Positions 34,681-43,337 of a stretch of DNA of 64,000 nt are shown one piece after another; within the stretch, counting starts at the first letter, position 1; every line of letters begins with the position of its first letter. The position numbers were made by a program, and so were the translations under genes. The notes beneath the pieces were generated by a model, which saw only the letters and a list, made by a program, of their open reading frames with translations, had not been told where the DNA came from and made no database searches. The stretch is from Altererythrobacter sp. C41 (GTDB lineage: Bacteria; Pseudomonadota; Alphaproteobacteria; Sphingomonadales; Sphingomonadaceae): positions 1 to 64,000 of the forward strand of contig NZ_JAEVFE010000006.1 of NCBI RefSeq assembly GCF_016803135.1, written 5' to 3'.

Positions 34681-35079
34681 TCACAGCCTCCTGAGGCTTG
34701 CCGCCCAATACTGCGCCTGAGGGCCGAGGTCGAGGGTGACCTCGCCGAAGCGCCTCTCCGCCGTTCCGACCACGAGTTGGTGGCGGTCGAGCCGCGCGTG
34801 GGTGTGGCCGGTCAGCAGTCGTGCAGCGAAGTGAGCCCCGTGGCGGCGCAGCAGCAGGACGCGGCCGTTCGCATCGCGCAGCAGGGCGGCATGGCCAGCG
34901 CGGTCGATCGCGACGTCGGCGGCGTCGAACCCGTACACCGCCTCCTCCGCCAGTTCGCGCGCATGGGCCTCGTCGCGGATCCGCAAGTCGCCGCCGAGAC
35001 GAAGCTTCCAGGCAAGCCCGGCCAGCGCGAAGATCGCGAGAAGCGAGCCGCCGAGGCGGAGAAGGAGGTCGAGATCCAT
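34681..35079 (-). CDS. Small single-pass membrane protein of unknown function
   Basis: A 132-residue protein with one N-terminal membrane helix (LLLRLGGSLLAIFALAGLAW) and a soluble C-terminal domain. The pattern RDEAHARELAEEAVYGFDAADVAIDRAGHAALLRD is followed by beta-like segments (RVLLLRRHGAHFAARLL). I do not recognise the domain. It sits 11 bases upstream of the sterol-desaturase gene on the same strand, a pairing conserved in sphingomonads as far as I remember, so a regulatory or partner role is plausible. Start ATG 35079 is chosen since the membrane helix begins there. Confidence 0.65.
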   Translation of the reverse strand: MDLDLLLRLGGSLLAIFALAGLAWKLRLGGDLRIRDEAHARELAEEAVYGFDAADVAIDRAGHAALLRDANGRVLLLRRHGAHFAARLLTGHTHARLDRHQLVVGTAERRFGEVTLDLGPQAQYWAASLRRL

Positions 35080-35177
35080 CGCTTGCGATCTGCCACGCAC
35101 CTGCGAGCGTGTCGAGCGGTCCACATTTGCAAATCGGCAGGGCCGCTTTAGACCTCCTTCGACAGAGGGAGAGATCA

Positions 35178-36599
35178 ATGAGGAAAACAGCGTTTCTGCT
35201 CACCGTCGCCGCGCTGGCGGCGCAGCCGGCCTTCGCCCAGACGTTCGACGCCGTGGAGGCGGTCGACGCGCAGTACGACCGCACCGAACGGGTTGCGCGC
35301 CAACTCTGGGAATGGGCGGAGGTCGGCTATCAGGAAACGAAGTCGAGCGGGCTGCTCCAGTCCGAGCTCGAGGCCAACGGCTTCACGGTGCAGGAACGCG
35401 TCGCCGGCATCCCGACGGCATTTGTCGCAGAGTACGGCAGCGAAGGCCCGGTGATCGCCATTCTGGGCGAGTTCGATGCCTTGCCCGGCCTCAGCCAGTC
35501 CGTCTCGCCGCTGCGTGAGGCCGTGGCGGGCAAGCATGCCGTCCACGCCTGTGGGCACAACCTGTTCGGCGCCGGCTCGCTGACCGCCGCCATTGCGGTG
35601 AAGCAATGGCTCCAGGAAACGGGTACGCCCGGCCGCATCCGGTTCTACGGCACCCCGGCCGAGGAAGGCGGGTCGGGCAAGGTCTACATGACCCGCGCAG
35701 GCCTGTTCGACGACGTGGACGTCGCCATCCACTGGCATGCGGATGACGAGAACAGCGCGGCGGCCCAGACCAGCCTCGCCAACCGTTCGGCCAAGTTCCG
35801 CTTCCGCGGACGCTCCGCACATGCCGCCGGCGCACCGGAACAGGGCCGCTCGGCGCTCGACGGGGTCGAGGCGATGAACATGATGGTCAACATGATGCGC
35901 GAGCACACGACGATGGATTCGCGCATCCACTATGTCATCACCGAAGGCGGAACCGCGCCGAACGTGATCCCGGACTTTGCCGAAGTGTTCTACTACGTGC
36001 GCCATTCGGACACTGCCGAGGTCGAGGCGATGTGGAAGCGGCTCGAAGCCGCGGCCAAAGGCGCCGCCATGGGCACCGGAACCGAAGTGGAATGGGAGAT
36101 CATCCACGGAAACAACCCGCTGCTCGTGAATGAGACGCTGGCGAAGATGATGGACGCCAAGCTGCGCCGGGTCGGCGGCGTGGACTACACGGCCGAGGAA
36201 CTGGCGTGGGCCGAGCAGCTCTCAACGACCTTGGGCGACGCGGCGGAGCCTCTGACCGGCGCGGCGCAAGTGCAGCCCTACGAGACGTCGCTCGGCTACG
36301 GTTCGACCGATGTGGGCGACGTCTCGTGGGCGACGCCCACCGTCGGGCTGCGCACGGCAACATGGGTGCCCGGCACTTCGGCCCATAGCTGGCAGTCGGC
36401 CGCCGCTAGCGGCACCACGATCGGCTTCAAGGGTGCGCAAGTGGCGGCGAAAGCGATGACGCTGGCCTCGATCGAGCTCTACACGAACCCCGAACTGCGT
36501 ACGCAGGCGCGCGCCGAGTTCGATGCAGCGCGCGGGGAAGGCTACGAATATCGCTCGCTGCTCGGCGACCGCGATCCGCCGCTAGATTTCCGCAAGTGA
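35178..36599 (+). CDS. Exported M20-family amidohydrolase (AbgB-like)
   Basis: A 473-residue protein with a Sec signal peptide (MRKTAFLLTVAALAAQPAFA, cut before QTFD), so it works in the periplasm. Metal-site motifs of the M20 family are complete: a Cys/His-type ligand loop in HACGHNLFGAGS, Glu-Glu in YGTPAEEGGSGK and the dimerisation domain after HWHADDENSAAAQ, then SAHSWQSAAASGTTIG with the last His. It most resembles AbgB-type p-aminobenzoyl-glutamate or N-acyl-amino-acid amidohydrolases. AGGGAG precedes ATG 35178. A second, diverged M20 enzyme lies at 61534-63117. The substrate is open. Confidence 0.82.
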   Translation: MRKTAFLLTVAALAAQPAFAQTFDAVEAVDAQYDRTERVARQLWEWAEVGYQETKSSGLLQSELEANGFTVQERVAGIPTAFVAEYGSEGPVIAILGEFDALPGLSQSVSPLREAVAGKHAVHACGHNLFGAGSLTAAIAVKQWLQETGTPGRIRFYGTPAEEGGSGKVYMTRAGLFDDVDVAIHWHADDENSAAAQTSLANRSAKFRFRGRSAHAAGAPEQGRSALDGVEAMNMMVNMMREHTTMDSRIHYVITEGGTAPNVIPDFAEVFYYVRHSDTAEVEAMWKRLEAAAKGAAMGTGTEVEWEIIHGNNPLLVNETLAKMMDAKLRRVGGVDYTAEELAWAEQLSTTLGDAAEPLTGAAQVQPYETSLGYGSTDVGDVSWATPTVGLRTATWVPGTSAHSWQSAAASGTTIGFKGAQVAAKAMTLASIELYTNPELRTQARAEFDAARGEGYEYRSLLGDRDPPLDFRK

Positions 36600-37040
36600 T
36601 CAGCCGCGCGCGCGGGTCGAGAGCATGTCGATCGCGGGCCGCACGGGCGTGACGTCGTAACCGGCGGCGGCTGCGGCGGCCGCGATCTCTTCGGGATCGC
36701 CGCCGCTATGCGCCTGCGCGAGCGCCCAGAGAAGCGTCGAACGCGTGCCCGACCGGCAATAGGCGAGCACCTTGCCCTCGGCGCTCGCGAGCGCGTCGGC
36801 CATTGCACTGACCTGCGGTTCGCCGAAGCCCGCGCCGCCGATGGGAATGGCCACGTAATCGAGCCCCGCGGCGCGCGCCGCCGCTTCGATCTCTGTGCCG
36901 GGCGTCTGGTCCTCGGCTTCGCCCTCGGGACGATTGTTCACGATCAGGGTCACGCCTTCGGCCTGCGCCGCCGCGATATCGCCCGGTGTGATCTGAGGGC
37001 TTGCGAGAACCGACTCGCTCAGGGTCCGGAAGTCGCTCAT
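36600..37040 (-). CDS. TIGR01244-family (BLH-like) sulfur transferase / phosphatase
   Basis: A 146-residue protein with a dual-specificity-phosphatase-like fold: [29 protein letters not shown] and a catalytic Cys loop [17 protein letters not shown]. The loop CRSGTRS is that of the beta-lactamase hydrolase-like (BLH) N-terminal domain, implicated in sulfide detoxification in Xylella and Agrobacterium (bigR operon). There is no C-terminal metallo-beta-lactamase part, so this is the stand-alone domain. Its start (37040) overlaps the terC stop through four bases, so the pair is translationally coupled. Confidence 0.82.
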   Translation of the reverse strand: MSDFRTLSESVLASPQITPGDIAAAQAEGVTLIVNNRPEGEAEDQTPGTEIEAAARAAGLDYVAIPIGGAGFGEPQVSAMADALASAEGKVLAYCRSGTRSTLLWALAQAHSGGDPEEIAAAAAAAGYDVTPVRPAIDMLSTRARG

Positions 37041-37843
37041 TGCGAGCCGGCCCGTGCGGCCTTGGTTCGCCGATTGCGCTGCACCATGTTGAGCAGCTCG
37101 ACGCCGACCGAGAACCCCATCGCCGCGTAGATGTAGCCCTTGGGAACGTGGAAACCGAAGCCGTCGGCGATCAGCACCAGGCCGATCATCACGAGGAAGG
37201 CGAGCGCGAGCATCACCAGCGTCGGGTTTTTCTCGATGAAGCGGGCGAGCGGATCGGCGGCGATCATCATGATGCCGACGGTGATCACCACGGCGGTCAC
37301 CATGATCGGAATGTCGTCGGTCATGCCCACCGCGGTGAGGATCGAATCGACCGAGAAGACGATGTCGATCGCGACGATCTGCGCGATCACCGCACCGAAG
37401 GTGGCGGTCGCCGCGGCCGCGATGCCGGGGGTCTTGTCGAGCAGGTCGCCCGAAGGATCGGCAGGCTCCATCGAGTGGTGGATTTCCTTGGTCGCCTTCC
37501 ACAGCAGGAAGAGACCGCCGACGAGCAGGATCAGGTCACGGCCCGAGAATGCGGTCTCGAAGCTGGGCTCGCCGTACTGATTGGGCGCGCCCTGCAAGCC
37601 GAGGTCGAACAGCGGCGTCTGCAGCGTCACGATCCAGCCGATCAGCATCAGCAGGCCGATCCGCATGACCAGCGCCAGCGTCAGGCCGATGCGGCGCGCG
37701 CGCTGCTGCTGGTGTTCGGGCAGCTTGTTCGACAGGATCGCGATGAAGATCAGATTGTCGACCCCGAGAACGACCTCGAGCGCAATCAGCGTGAGCAGAG
37801 CGGCCCATGCGGCCGGGTCGGAAAGGAGCGCGACGATGTCCAT
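37037..37843 (-). CDS. TerC-family integral membrane protein
   Basis: A 268-residue protein with seven to eight membrane helices. The TerC/YoaE motif pairs [20 protein letters not shown] and [18 protein letters not shown] hold the buried acidic residues thought to bind metal. TerC proteins export manganese or other divalent metals and help metalate secreted proteins. ATG 37843 is chosen because the first helix ([18 protein letters not shown]) starts soon after; further upstream codons are GC-rich and atypical. Overlap of four bases with the TIGR01244 gene indicates coupling. Metal specificity is not predicted. Confidence 0.9.
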   Translation of the reverse strand: MDIVALLSDPAAWAALLTLIALEVVLGVDNLIFIAILSNKLPEHQQQRARRIGLTLALVMRIGLLMLIGWIVTLQTPLFDLGLQGAPNQYGEPSFETAFSGRDLILLVGGLFLLWKATKEIHHSMEPADPSGDLLDKTPGIAAAATATFGAVIAQIVAIDIVFSVDSILTAVGMTDDIPIMVTAVVITVGIMMIAADPLARFIEKNPTLVMLALAFLVMIGLVLIADGFGFHVPKGYIYAAMGFSVGVELLNMVQRNRRTKAARAGSQ

Positions 37844-38107
37844 GCCGCGCCTGATGCCGCAAGCGCGAGTCGCAGGCAAGCGTCTGTGCGAGCGAAAGAC
37901 GCAATGCCAAAATGTCACAATTTTGCGCCAAGGTGGGCGAAGCCGTTAAATCGTTCGCGCAGGCACACTTTCTGCGCTATGGTTGGCGTTTGGCAGGTGG
38001 GGATCCAGCGCATTCGCGTGGTTGGCCACCGACGTGACCTTGCCGGGGCCCGTCCGTCCGGTAGGCATGGGAGAGTTCGGGGGCGGTGCGAAGGTACGTG
38101 TTGAACT

Positions 38108-38896
38108 ATGGGTTACGATAGAGGCCGCCGGGGTCGCGGACGCGACAAGCGCGATGGTTTCGGTGAAGACGGGTTCGATCCTTTCGGTGGACCTGGCGGA
38201 GATTTCGGACAGGGCGGTTTCGGCGGCGATCGGTTCGGCGGCGGTGACCGCTTCGGTGGCGGTGGCGATCGTTTCGGTGGCGGCGGAGGCGGTGGTCGCT
38301 TCGGCGGCGACCGTGGCGGACCGCGCGGCGGCGGTGGTGGCGGTGGTGGCGGTTTCAGCCGCATGCCGGCACAGGTCGTCGGCACCGGCAAGGGCACGGT
38401 CAAGTTCTTCAACGGACAGAAAGGCTTCGGCTTCATCCAGCAGGAAGGCGGCGGTGAGGACGTGTTCGTCCATATCAGCGCTGTCGAGCGCGCCGGCCTC
38501 GAAGGTCTGGGCGAGGGGCAGGAGCTCGAATTCAACCTGGTCGATCGTGGCGGCAAGATTTCCGCGCAGGATCTGCAGATCGTGGGCGACGTCGTGCCGG
38601 TGCAGGCGCGCAGCGGCGACCGCGAGGATCGCGGCGACCGGGGCGACCGCGGGGGTGCTCCCCAGCGTGAGCTGACCGGTGAGAAAGCGACCGGCACGGT
38701 CAAGTTCTTCAACGCGATGAAAGGCTTCGGCTTCCTCGTCCGCGACGATGGACAGCCCGATGCCTTCGTGCACATCAGCGCGGTGGAGCGTTCCGGCCTG
38801 GCCGGCATCAACGAGGGCGAACGCTACGAGTTCGATCTCGAGGTCGATCGACGAGGCAAGTACTCGGCGGTCAACCTGGTGCCCGTCCAGGGCTGA
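38108..38896 (+). CDS. Two-domain cold-shock protein with glycine-rich N-terminus
   Basis: A 262-residue protein. Residues 1-85 are almost only Gly, Arg, Asp and Phe (repeats of GGDRFGGG and GGRFGG), an RGG-like disordered region. Two cold-shock domains follow: one at about 94-160 with [17 protein letters not shown] and [13 protein letters not shown], and one at 195-262 with [17 protein letters not shown] and [13 protein letters not shown]. Both have intact RNP1 (KGFGF) and RNP2 motifs. Two tandem CSDs plus an RGG tail is unlike the single-CSD CspA and suggests RNA binding and possibly condensate formation. The leader between terC and ATG 38108 is about 260 bases long, as in cold-regulated mRNAs. 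The ATG directly follows a G-rich leader and a precise Shine-Dalgarno is weak. Confidence 0.85.
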   Translation: MGYDRGRRGRGRDKRDGFGEDGFDPFGGPGGDFGQGGFGGDRFGGGDRFGGGGDRFGGGGGGGRFGGDRGGPRGGGGGGGGGFSRMPAQVVGTGKGTVKFFNGQKGFGFIQQEGGGEDVFVHISAVERAGLEGLGEGQELEFNLVDRGGKISAQDLQIVGDVVPVQARSGDREDRGDRGDRGGAPQRELTGEKATGTVKFFNAMKGFGFLVRDDGQPDAFVHISAVERSGLAGINEGERYEFDLEVDRRGKYSAVNLVPVQG

Positions 38897-38953
38897 CACG
38901 CCCGCTTCCCGCCCGGTGTTTGACCGGACGGCAGCGAAAAACTAAACGGTGCG

Positions 38954-38979
38954 AATGGCGGCTCTCAGGGGCCGCCATT
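38954..38979 (+). terminator. Weak hairpin after the cold-shock gene
   Basis: AATGGCGGC (38954-38962) and GCCGCCATT (38971-38979) form a 9-bp stem with an 8-base loop, about 60 bases after the cold-shock stop. Only a short TTTGTCGTTT follows, so it is a weak rho-independent terminator at best. Confidence 0.5.
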
Positions 38980-39016
38980 TGTCGTTTCCCGATCCCGTTC
39001 GCGAAGGATTCTGCCG

Positions 39017-40207
39017 ATGTCGATCACCCCGCTCATGCCCGTTTACCCACGCTGCGGTGTGCGCCCGGTGCGCGGCGATCACTGCCATCTGATCGACGAA
39101 GGCGGCACGCGTTACCTCGATTTCGCGAGCGGCATCGCGGTCAACCTGCTCGGCCACAGCCACGAGGGCCTCATCGGCGCCATCCAGCGCCAGGCCGCGA
39201 CGCTGATGCACGTCTCTAACCTCTATGGCAGCCCCCAAGGCGAGGCCCTGGCGCAGCGGCTGGTGGACAAGACCTTCGCCGACACGGTGTTCTTCACCAA
39301 TTCGGGCGCGGAAGCGGTCGAGTGCGCGATCAAGACGGCGCGTGCCTACCATCAGGCGGCCGGCAACGACGGGCGTTACGAGCTGATCACGTTCACCAAC
39401 GCCTTCCACGGACGGACGATGGCGACCATCAGCGCTTCCAATCAGGAGAAGATGCACAAGGGCTTCATGCCCCTGCTCGGCGGCTTCAGGTACGTCGAGT
39501 TCGACGATCTCGAAGGTGCGAAGGCGGCGATCGGTCCCGATACGGCCGGCTTCCTGGTCGAGCCGATCCAGGGCGAAGGCGGCATTCGCCCCGCGTCCGA
39601 GGCGTTCATGAAGGGGCTGCGAGCCCTGGCCGACGAGCACGACCTCATGCTGGTGCTCGACGAGGTTCAGTGCGGCGTCGCGCGCACGGGCAAGTTCTAC
39701 GCGCACGAGCACTACGGGATCGAGCCCGACATCCTCGCCTCGGCCAAGGGGATCGGCGGCGGCTTCCCGCTCGGCGCCTGCCTTGCGACCGAGAAGGCTG
39801 CGCGCGGGATGGGCTTCGGCACGCACGGCTCGACCTACGGCGGCAACCCGCTGGCGATGGCCGCCGGCACGGCAGTGATGGACGCGGTCGCGAACGACGA
39901 ATTCCTCGCCGAAGTGACCGAGAAGGGCGAGCGCATCCGCGCCCGGCTCGAACAGTTCATCGGCAACTATCCCGACCTGTTCGAGCTCGTCCGCGGCAAG
40001 GGCCTCATGCTCGGGCTGAAGATGAAGGTCGAAAGCCGCCCGTTCTTCGTCCACCTGCGCGACAATCATCAGTTGCTGACAGTGGCCGCGGGCGACAACA
40101 CCCTGCGCGTCCTGCCGCCGCTGGTGATCGGCGATGCCGAGATCGACGAGTTCTTCGACAAGCTCTCGGCCGGCGCGGCGGACTACGTGATCCCTGAGGC
40201 CGCCTGA
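39017..40207 (+). CDS. argD: Acetylornithine aminotransferase (class III)
   Basis: A 396-residue PLP enzyme of arginine synthesis, converting N-acetylglutamate semialdehyde to N-acetylornithine. The PLP-phosphate and carboxylate segments [19 protein letters not shown] and EPIQGEGGI are followed by [12 protein letters not shown], with the PLP lysine in [16 protein letters not shown]. Length and motifs fit ArgD; succinyldiaminopimelate transaminase activity (DapC) may be shared. argF begins within the TGATG of the argD stop, so the two are translationally coupled. Confidence 0.95.
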   Translation: MSITPLMPVYPRCGVRPVRGDHCHLIDEGGTRYLDFASGIAVNLLGHSHEGLIGAIQRQAATLMHVSNLYGSPQGEALAQRLVDKTFADTVFFTNSGAEAVECAIKTARAYHQAAGNDGRYELITFTNAFHGRTMATISASNQEKMHKGFMPLLGGFRYVEFDDLEGAKAAIGPDTAGFLVEPIQGEGGIRPASEAFMKGLRALADEHDLMLVLDEVQCGVARTGKFYAHEHYGIEPDILASAKGIGGGFPLGACLATEKAARGMGFGTHGSTYGGNPLAMAAGTAVMDAVANDEFLAEVTEKGERIRARLEQFIGNYPDLFELVRGKGLMLGLKMKVESRPFFVHLRDNHQLLTVAAGDNTLRVLPPLVIGDAEIDEFFDKLSAGAADYVIPEAA

Positions 40208-41136
40208 TGGCCGTTCGCCACTTCCTCGACCTTTCCGATGCGGGGACCGACGCGCTCGCCGCGATGATCGACGATGCGCAGCAGCGCAAGGTGGCGCGCC
40301 GCGAGTGGCCCAGAGGCAAGGCCGACGCCGACGCTCCGCTCGCCGGGCATGTACTGGCGATGGTGTTCGAGAAGAATTCGACGCGCACCCGGGTCAGCTT
40401 CGATATCGCCATGCGCCAGCTCGGCGGCTCGGCGCTGGTGCTCGATTCCGCGTCGAGCCAGCTCGGCCGCGGCGAATCGATCGCCGACACCGCGCGCGTG
40501 CTCAGCCGCATGGCCGACGCGATCATGCTCCGCACCGACGATCACGCGAAGGCGGAGGAGATGGCGCGCCATGCCAGCGTGCCGGTGATCAACGGGCTGA
40601 CCGACCGGTCGCATCCGTGCCAGATCGTCGCCGATCTGCTGACAGTCATCGAACAGGGCAAACCGCTGCCCGGGCTCGAGCTCGCCTGGCTCGGCGACGG
40701 CAACAACGTTCTGCACTCGATCCTCGAGGCGGCCGGCCTGTTCAAGTTCAACGTCCGCGTCGCCACTCCGCCTGGCTACGAACCGGACGGAGAGTTCGTC
40801 GAGGCCGCGCGGGCGAACGGTGCGCGTATCCTGTTGACGAACGACGCGGCTGCAGCCGCGGAAGGCGCAGACATCCTCGTCACCGACACCTGGATTTCGA
40901 TGGGGCAGGAGCATGCCGAGGCCAAGCTCGCGGCGATGGCGCCGTTCCAGGTGAACGAAACGCTGATGGCACGTGCCAAGCCTGATGCGCGCTTCCTCCA
41001 CTGCCTGCCGGCGCATGTCGGCGAGGAAGTGAGCGAGGGCGTATTCGAAGGCTCGCAATCGGTCGTCTTCGACGAGGCGGAGAACCGCATTCACGCACAG
41101 AAGTCGGTCCTGCTCTGGTGCTTCGGGAAGCTTTGA
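40207..41136 (+). CDS. argF: Ornithine carbamoyltransferase
   Basis: A 309-residue transcarbamylase. The carbamoyl phosphate motif [12 protein letters not shown], the second domain's [11 protein letters not shown], and the ornithine-binding DTWISMGQE and HCLPAH are all present. It condenses carbamoyl phosphate and ornithine to citrulline, the sixth step of arginine synthesis. It overlaps argD by one base and is followed by hslO, 48 bases on, which may be read through. Confidence 0.97.
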   Translation: MAVRHFLDLSDAGTDALAAMIDDAQQRKVARREWPRGKADADAPLAGHVLAMVFEKNSTRTRVSFDIAMRQLGGSALVLDSASSQLGRGESIADTARVLSRMADAIMLRTDDHAKAEEMARHASVPVINGLTDRSHPCQIVADLLTVIEQGKPLPGLELAWLGDGNNVLHSILEAAGLFKFNVRVATPPGYEPDGEFVEAARANGARILLTNDAAAAAEGADILVTDTWISMGQEHAEAKLAAMAPFQVNETLMARAKPDARFLHCLPAHVGEEVSEGVFEGSQSVVFDEAENRIHAQKSVLLWCFGKL

Positions 41137-41184
41137 GCGCGTCCACGCCTTACTTTCGCTGACTCGCTGCCCCATATGCGCGGC

Positions 41185-42078
41185 ATGACGGACCAGACCG
41201 AAACCTTCTCCGACAAGCTGCTGGGCTTCACGATCCCGGCGCGCAATGCGCGCGGCAAGGCCGTGCGACTCGATCGCGCGATCGACGAAATTCTCGCGGC
41301 GCACGATTATCCGCCCGCCATTACCCATCTGCTGGCCGAAGCGCTCGTGCTCGCGACCCTGATCGGCGGGCTGCTCAAGGACGAGAGCGGCCAGTTGACG
41401 ATGCAGGCCCAGACCGAAAGCGGCGTGGTGCGCCTGCTGGTGTGCGACTACCGCGACGGGCAGCTTCGCGGCTACGTCGATTTCGACCGCGAACGGCTGA
41501 CCGAGCTCGGCGCCAATCCATCGCTCTTAGCGCTGTTCGGCAAGGGCTACCTCGCGATCACCTTCGACATGGCTGGCGGCAAGGGGCGTTACCAAGGCGT
41601 CGTGCCCCTCGAAGGTGAAACGCTGGCGGAAGCCTGCGAGACCTATTTCGCGCAGTCGGAACAGATCCCCACGCTCATCCGGGTCGCCGCGCGCGCCGGA
41701 GAGGACGGCTGCGTCGCCGGGGGTCTGCTCATCCAGCATCTGGCGGACGGCGAGGAGGGCCGCGAGCGGCTTCACACGCGAATGGATCATCCGGAATGGG
41801 AACACGTGGTCGCGCTTGCCGGGAGCACGCGGCACGAGGAACTCGTCGATCCGGCGCTTTCGCTCGACGCACTGGTGTGGCGGTTGTTTCACGAGGAGGA
41901 GGAAGTGCGTGTCCAGCCGGGCGCGCCGATCGCGCGGGGATGCCGTTGCTCGGTCGAACACTATACGCAGATCATCGAGCGCTTTCCTGAGGAGGACCGG
42001 GCGGACATGCGAGACGAAAGCGGAAAGATTATGGTCGACTGCGCGTTCTGTTCGAAAGTGTTCGAGATCGAGGCCTGA
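41185..42078 (+). CDS. hslO: Redox-regulated chaperone Hsp33
   Basis: A 297-residue Hsp33. The N-terminal core includes LLGFTIPARNARGKAVRLD, and a redox-sensing zinc centre is at the C-terminus: CRCS (CxC) and, about 30 residues later, DCAFC (CxxC), exactly the Hsp33 zinc-binding spacing. Oxidation releases zinc and activates its holdase function. Placed after argD-argF, as in several alphaproteobacteria. Start is taken at MTDQTETF (41185); an ATG at 41176 is also open. Confidence 0.95.
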   Translation: MTDQTETFSDKLLGFTIPARNARGKAVRLDRAIDEILAAHDYPPAITHLLAEALVLATLIGGLLKDESGQLTMQAQTESGVVRLLVCDYRDGQLRGYVDFDRERLTELGANPSLLALFGKGYLAITFDMAGGKGRYQGVVPLEGETLAEACETYFAQSEQIPTLIRVAARAGEDGCVAGGLLIQHLADGEEGRERLHTRMDHPEWEHVVALAGSTRHEELVDPALSLDALVWRLFHEEEEVRVQPGAPIARGCRCSVEHYTQIIERFPEEDRADMRDESGKIMVDCAFCSKVFEIEA

Positions 42079-42163
42079 ACGGACTGTCGCATTCGTGCAA
42101 CGACTTGCCGTCACGAGCATGATACATATTTAACAGTCAGGCGTGTTGTCTGGAGATAGATCG

Positions 42164-42571
42164 ATGCTCAAGTCGTCCGTCGCTGCATTTCGATCGATTG
42201 CGATAGCTGTCGGGCTCGCAGCCGGGATTTCTGCTGCTGCGCAATCGCCGAGCCTGTCGATGCTCGACAGGCTCGAACCGGGACAGTGGCAGTTGCGTTT
42301 CCGAGACGGCAGCCCGGCGCAGCAGATCTGCGTCAGGACCGGGCGCGAACTGATCCAGTTGCGCCATCAGAACAGCAAGTGCTCGCGTTACGTGATCGAG
42401 GACGGGCGCGACGAAGTGACGATCCAGTATACCTGCCGCGGCGCGAATTACGGGCGAACCAGCATTCGCCGGGAAACAGGCTCGCTGGCCCAAGTGGAAA
42501 GCCAGGGAATCGCCGGCGGCCTCCCGTTCCAGTTCACTGCCGAGGCGCGCCGGACGGGGACCTGCCGCTGA
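42164..42571 (+). CDS. Secreted DUF3617-like protein
   Basis: A 135-residue protein with a Sec signal peptide (AIAVGLAAGISAAAQ, cut near AAAQ). The mature part, LSMLDRLEPGQWQLRF, C-x(15-20)-C and a final C, resembles the DUF3617 family of small periplasmic proteins of unknown function. Cysteines at QICVRTG, KCSRY, YTCRG and TCR may form two disulphides. TGGAGA precedes ATG 42164. It lies alone between hslO and queC. Family attribution is tentative. Confidence 0.55.
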   Translation: MLKSSVAAFRSIAIAVGLAAGISAAAQSPSLSMLDRLEPGQWQLRFRDGSPAQQICVRTGRELIQLRHQNSKCSRYVIEDGRDEVTIQYTCRGANYGRTSIRRETGSLAQVESQGIAGGLPFQFTAEARRTGTCR

Positions 42572-42632
42572 CTCGGGCGACGGGGCAACGCTTTCGATTG
42601 CTCCGTCCGGCTTTTCTCCCTAGCCCGGAACA

Positions 42633-43337
42633 ATGGGATCGAATGCGGACAATCGGCGCGACGCTGCGGTGGTGCTGCTCTCCGGTGGACTCGACTCGAT
42701 GGTATCCGCTGCCCTGGCGCGCGAGCGTGGCTTTGCCTTGCATGCGCTGACGATCGATTACGGTCAGCGCCACCGGGTCGAGATCGAGGCCGCGAGGAAC
42801 ATCGCCGCCATGCTCGGGTGCACGCGGCATATCGTCCTTCCGCTCGACCTCACCGTCTTCGGTGGTTCGGCGCTTACCGACGACATCGAAGTGCCGACCG
42901 GCGGCGTGGGGGAAGAGATCCCCGTCACTTACGTCCCCGCGCGCAACATCGTGTTTCTTTCGCTCACGCTGGCCTGTGCCGAGGCTGTCGGCGCGCGCGA
43001 CATCTTCATCGGCGTGAACGCGCTCGACTATTCGGGTTACCCCGATTGCCGGCCGGAATTCATCGCCGCGTTCGAGGAGATGGCGCGGCTCGGCACCAAG
43101 GCCGGCGTCGAGGGGCGTGCGATCGCCATCAACGCGCCGCTACAGCACATGAGCAAGGCCGAGATCGCCGCAGAGGCGCATCGCCTGGGCCTGGACACCG
43201 GGCTGAGCTGGTCGTGCTACGCGCCCGGCCCGACCGGCCGCGCGTGCGGGGTATGCGACAGCTGCCGCTTGCGTCAAAAGGGGTTTGCGGAGGCGGGGTT
43301 GGAGGACGGGATCACGTATGAACGACATCCAGACTGA
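42633..43337 (+). CDS. queC: 7-cyano-7-deazaguanine synthase
   Basis: A 234-residue QueC that converts carboxy-deazaguanine to preQ0 with ATP and ammonia in queuosine synthesis. The PP-loop VVLLSGGLDS near the N-terminus is followed by DYGQRHRVEIE and YVPARN. The C-terminal zinc centre has a Cys cluster in SWSCYAPGPTGRACGVCDSC. Length and order are normal. The following MFS gene begins 20 bases inside the queC end in another frame. Confidence 0.96.
   Translation: MGSNADNRRDAAVVLLSGGLDSMVSAALARERGFALHALTIDYGQRHRVEIEAARNIAAMLGCTRHIVLPLDLTVFGGSALTDDIEVPTGGVGEEIPVTYVPARNIVFLSLTLACAEAVGARDIFIGVNALDYSGYPDCRPEFIAAFEEMARLGTKAGVEGRAIAINAPLQHMSKAEIAAEAHRLGLDTGLSWSCYAPGPTGRACGVCDSCRLRQKGFAEAGLEDGITYERHPD

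Noticed and set aside
38220-38360. Short tandem repeats that could suggest a CRISPR or a minisatellite
   Set aside because: They are codon-level repeats for Gly/Phe/Asp in the cold-shock protein; spacer lengths vary and there are no cas genes in the window.
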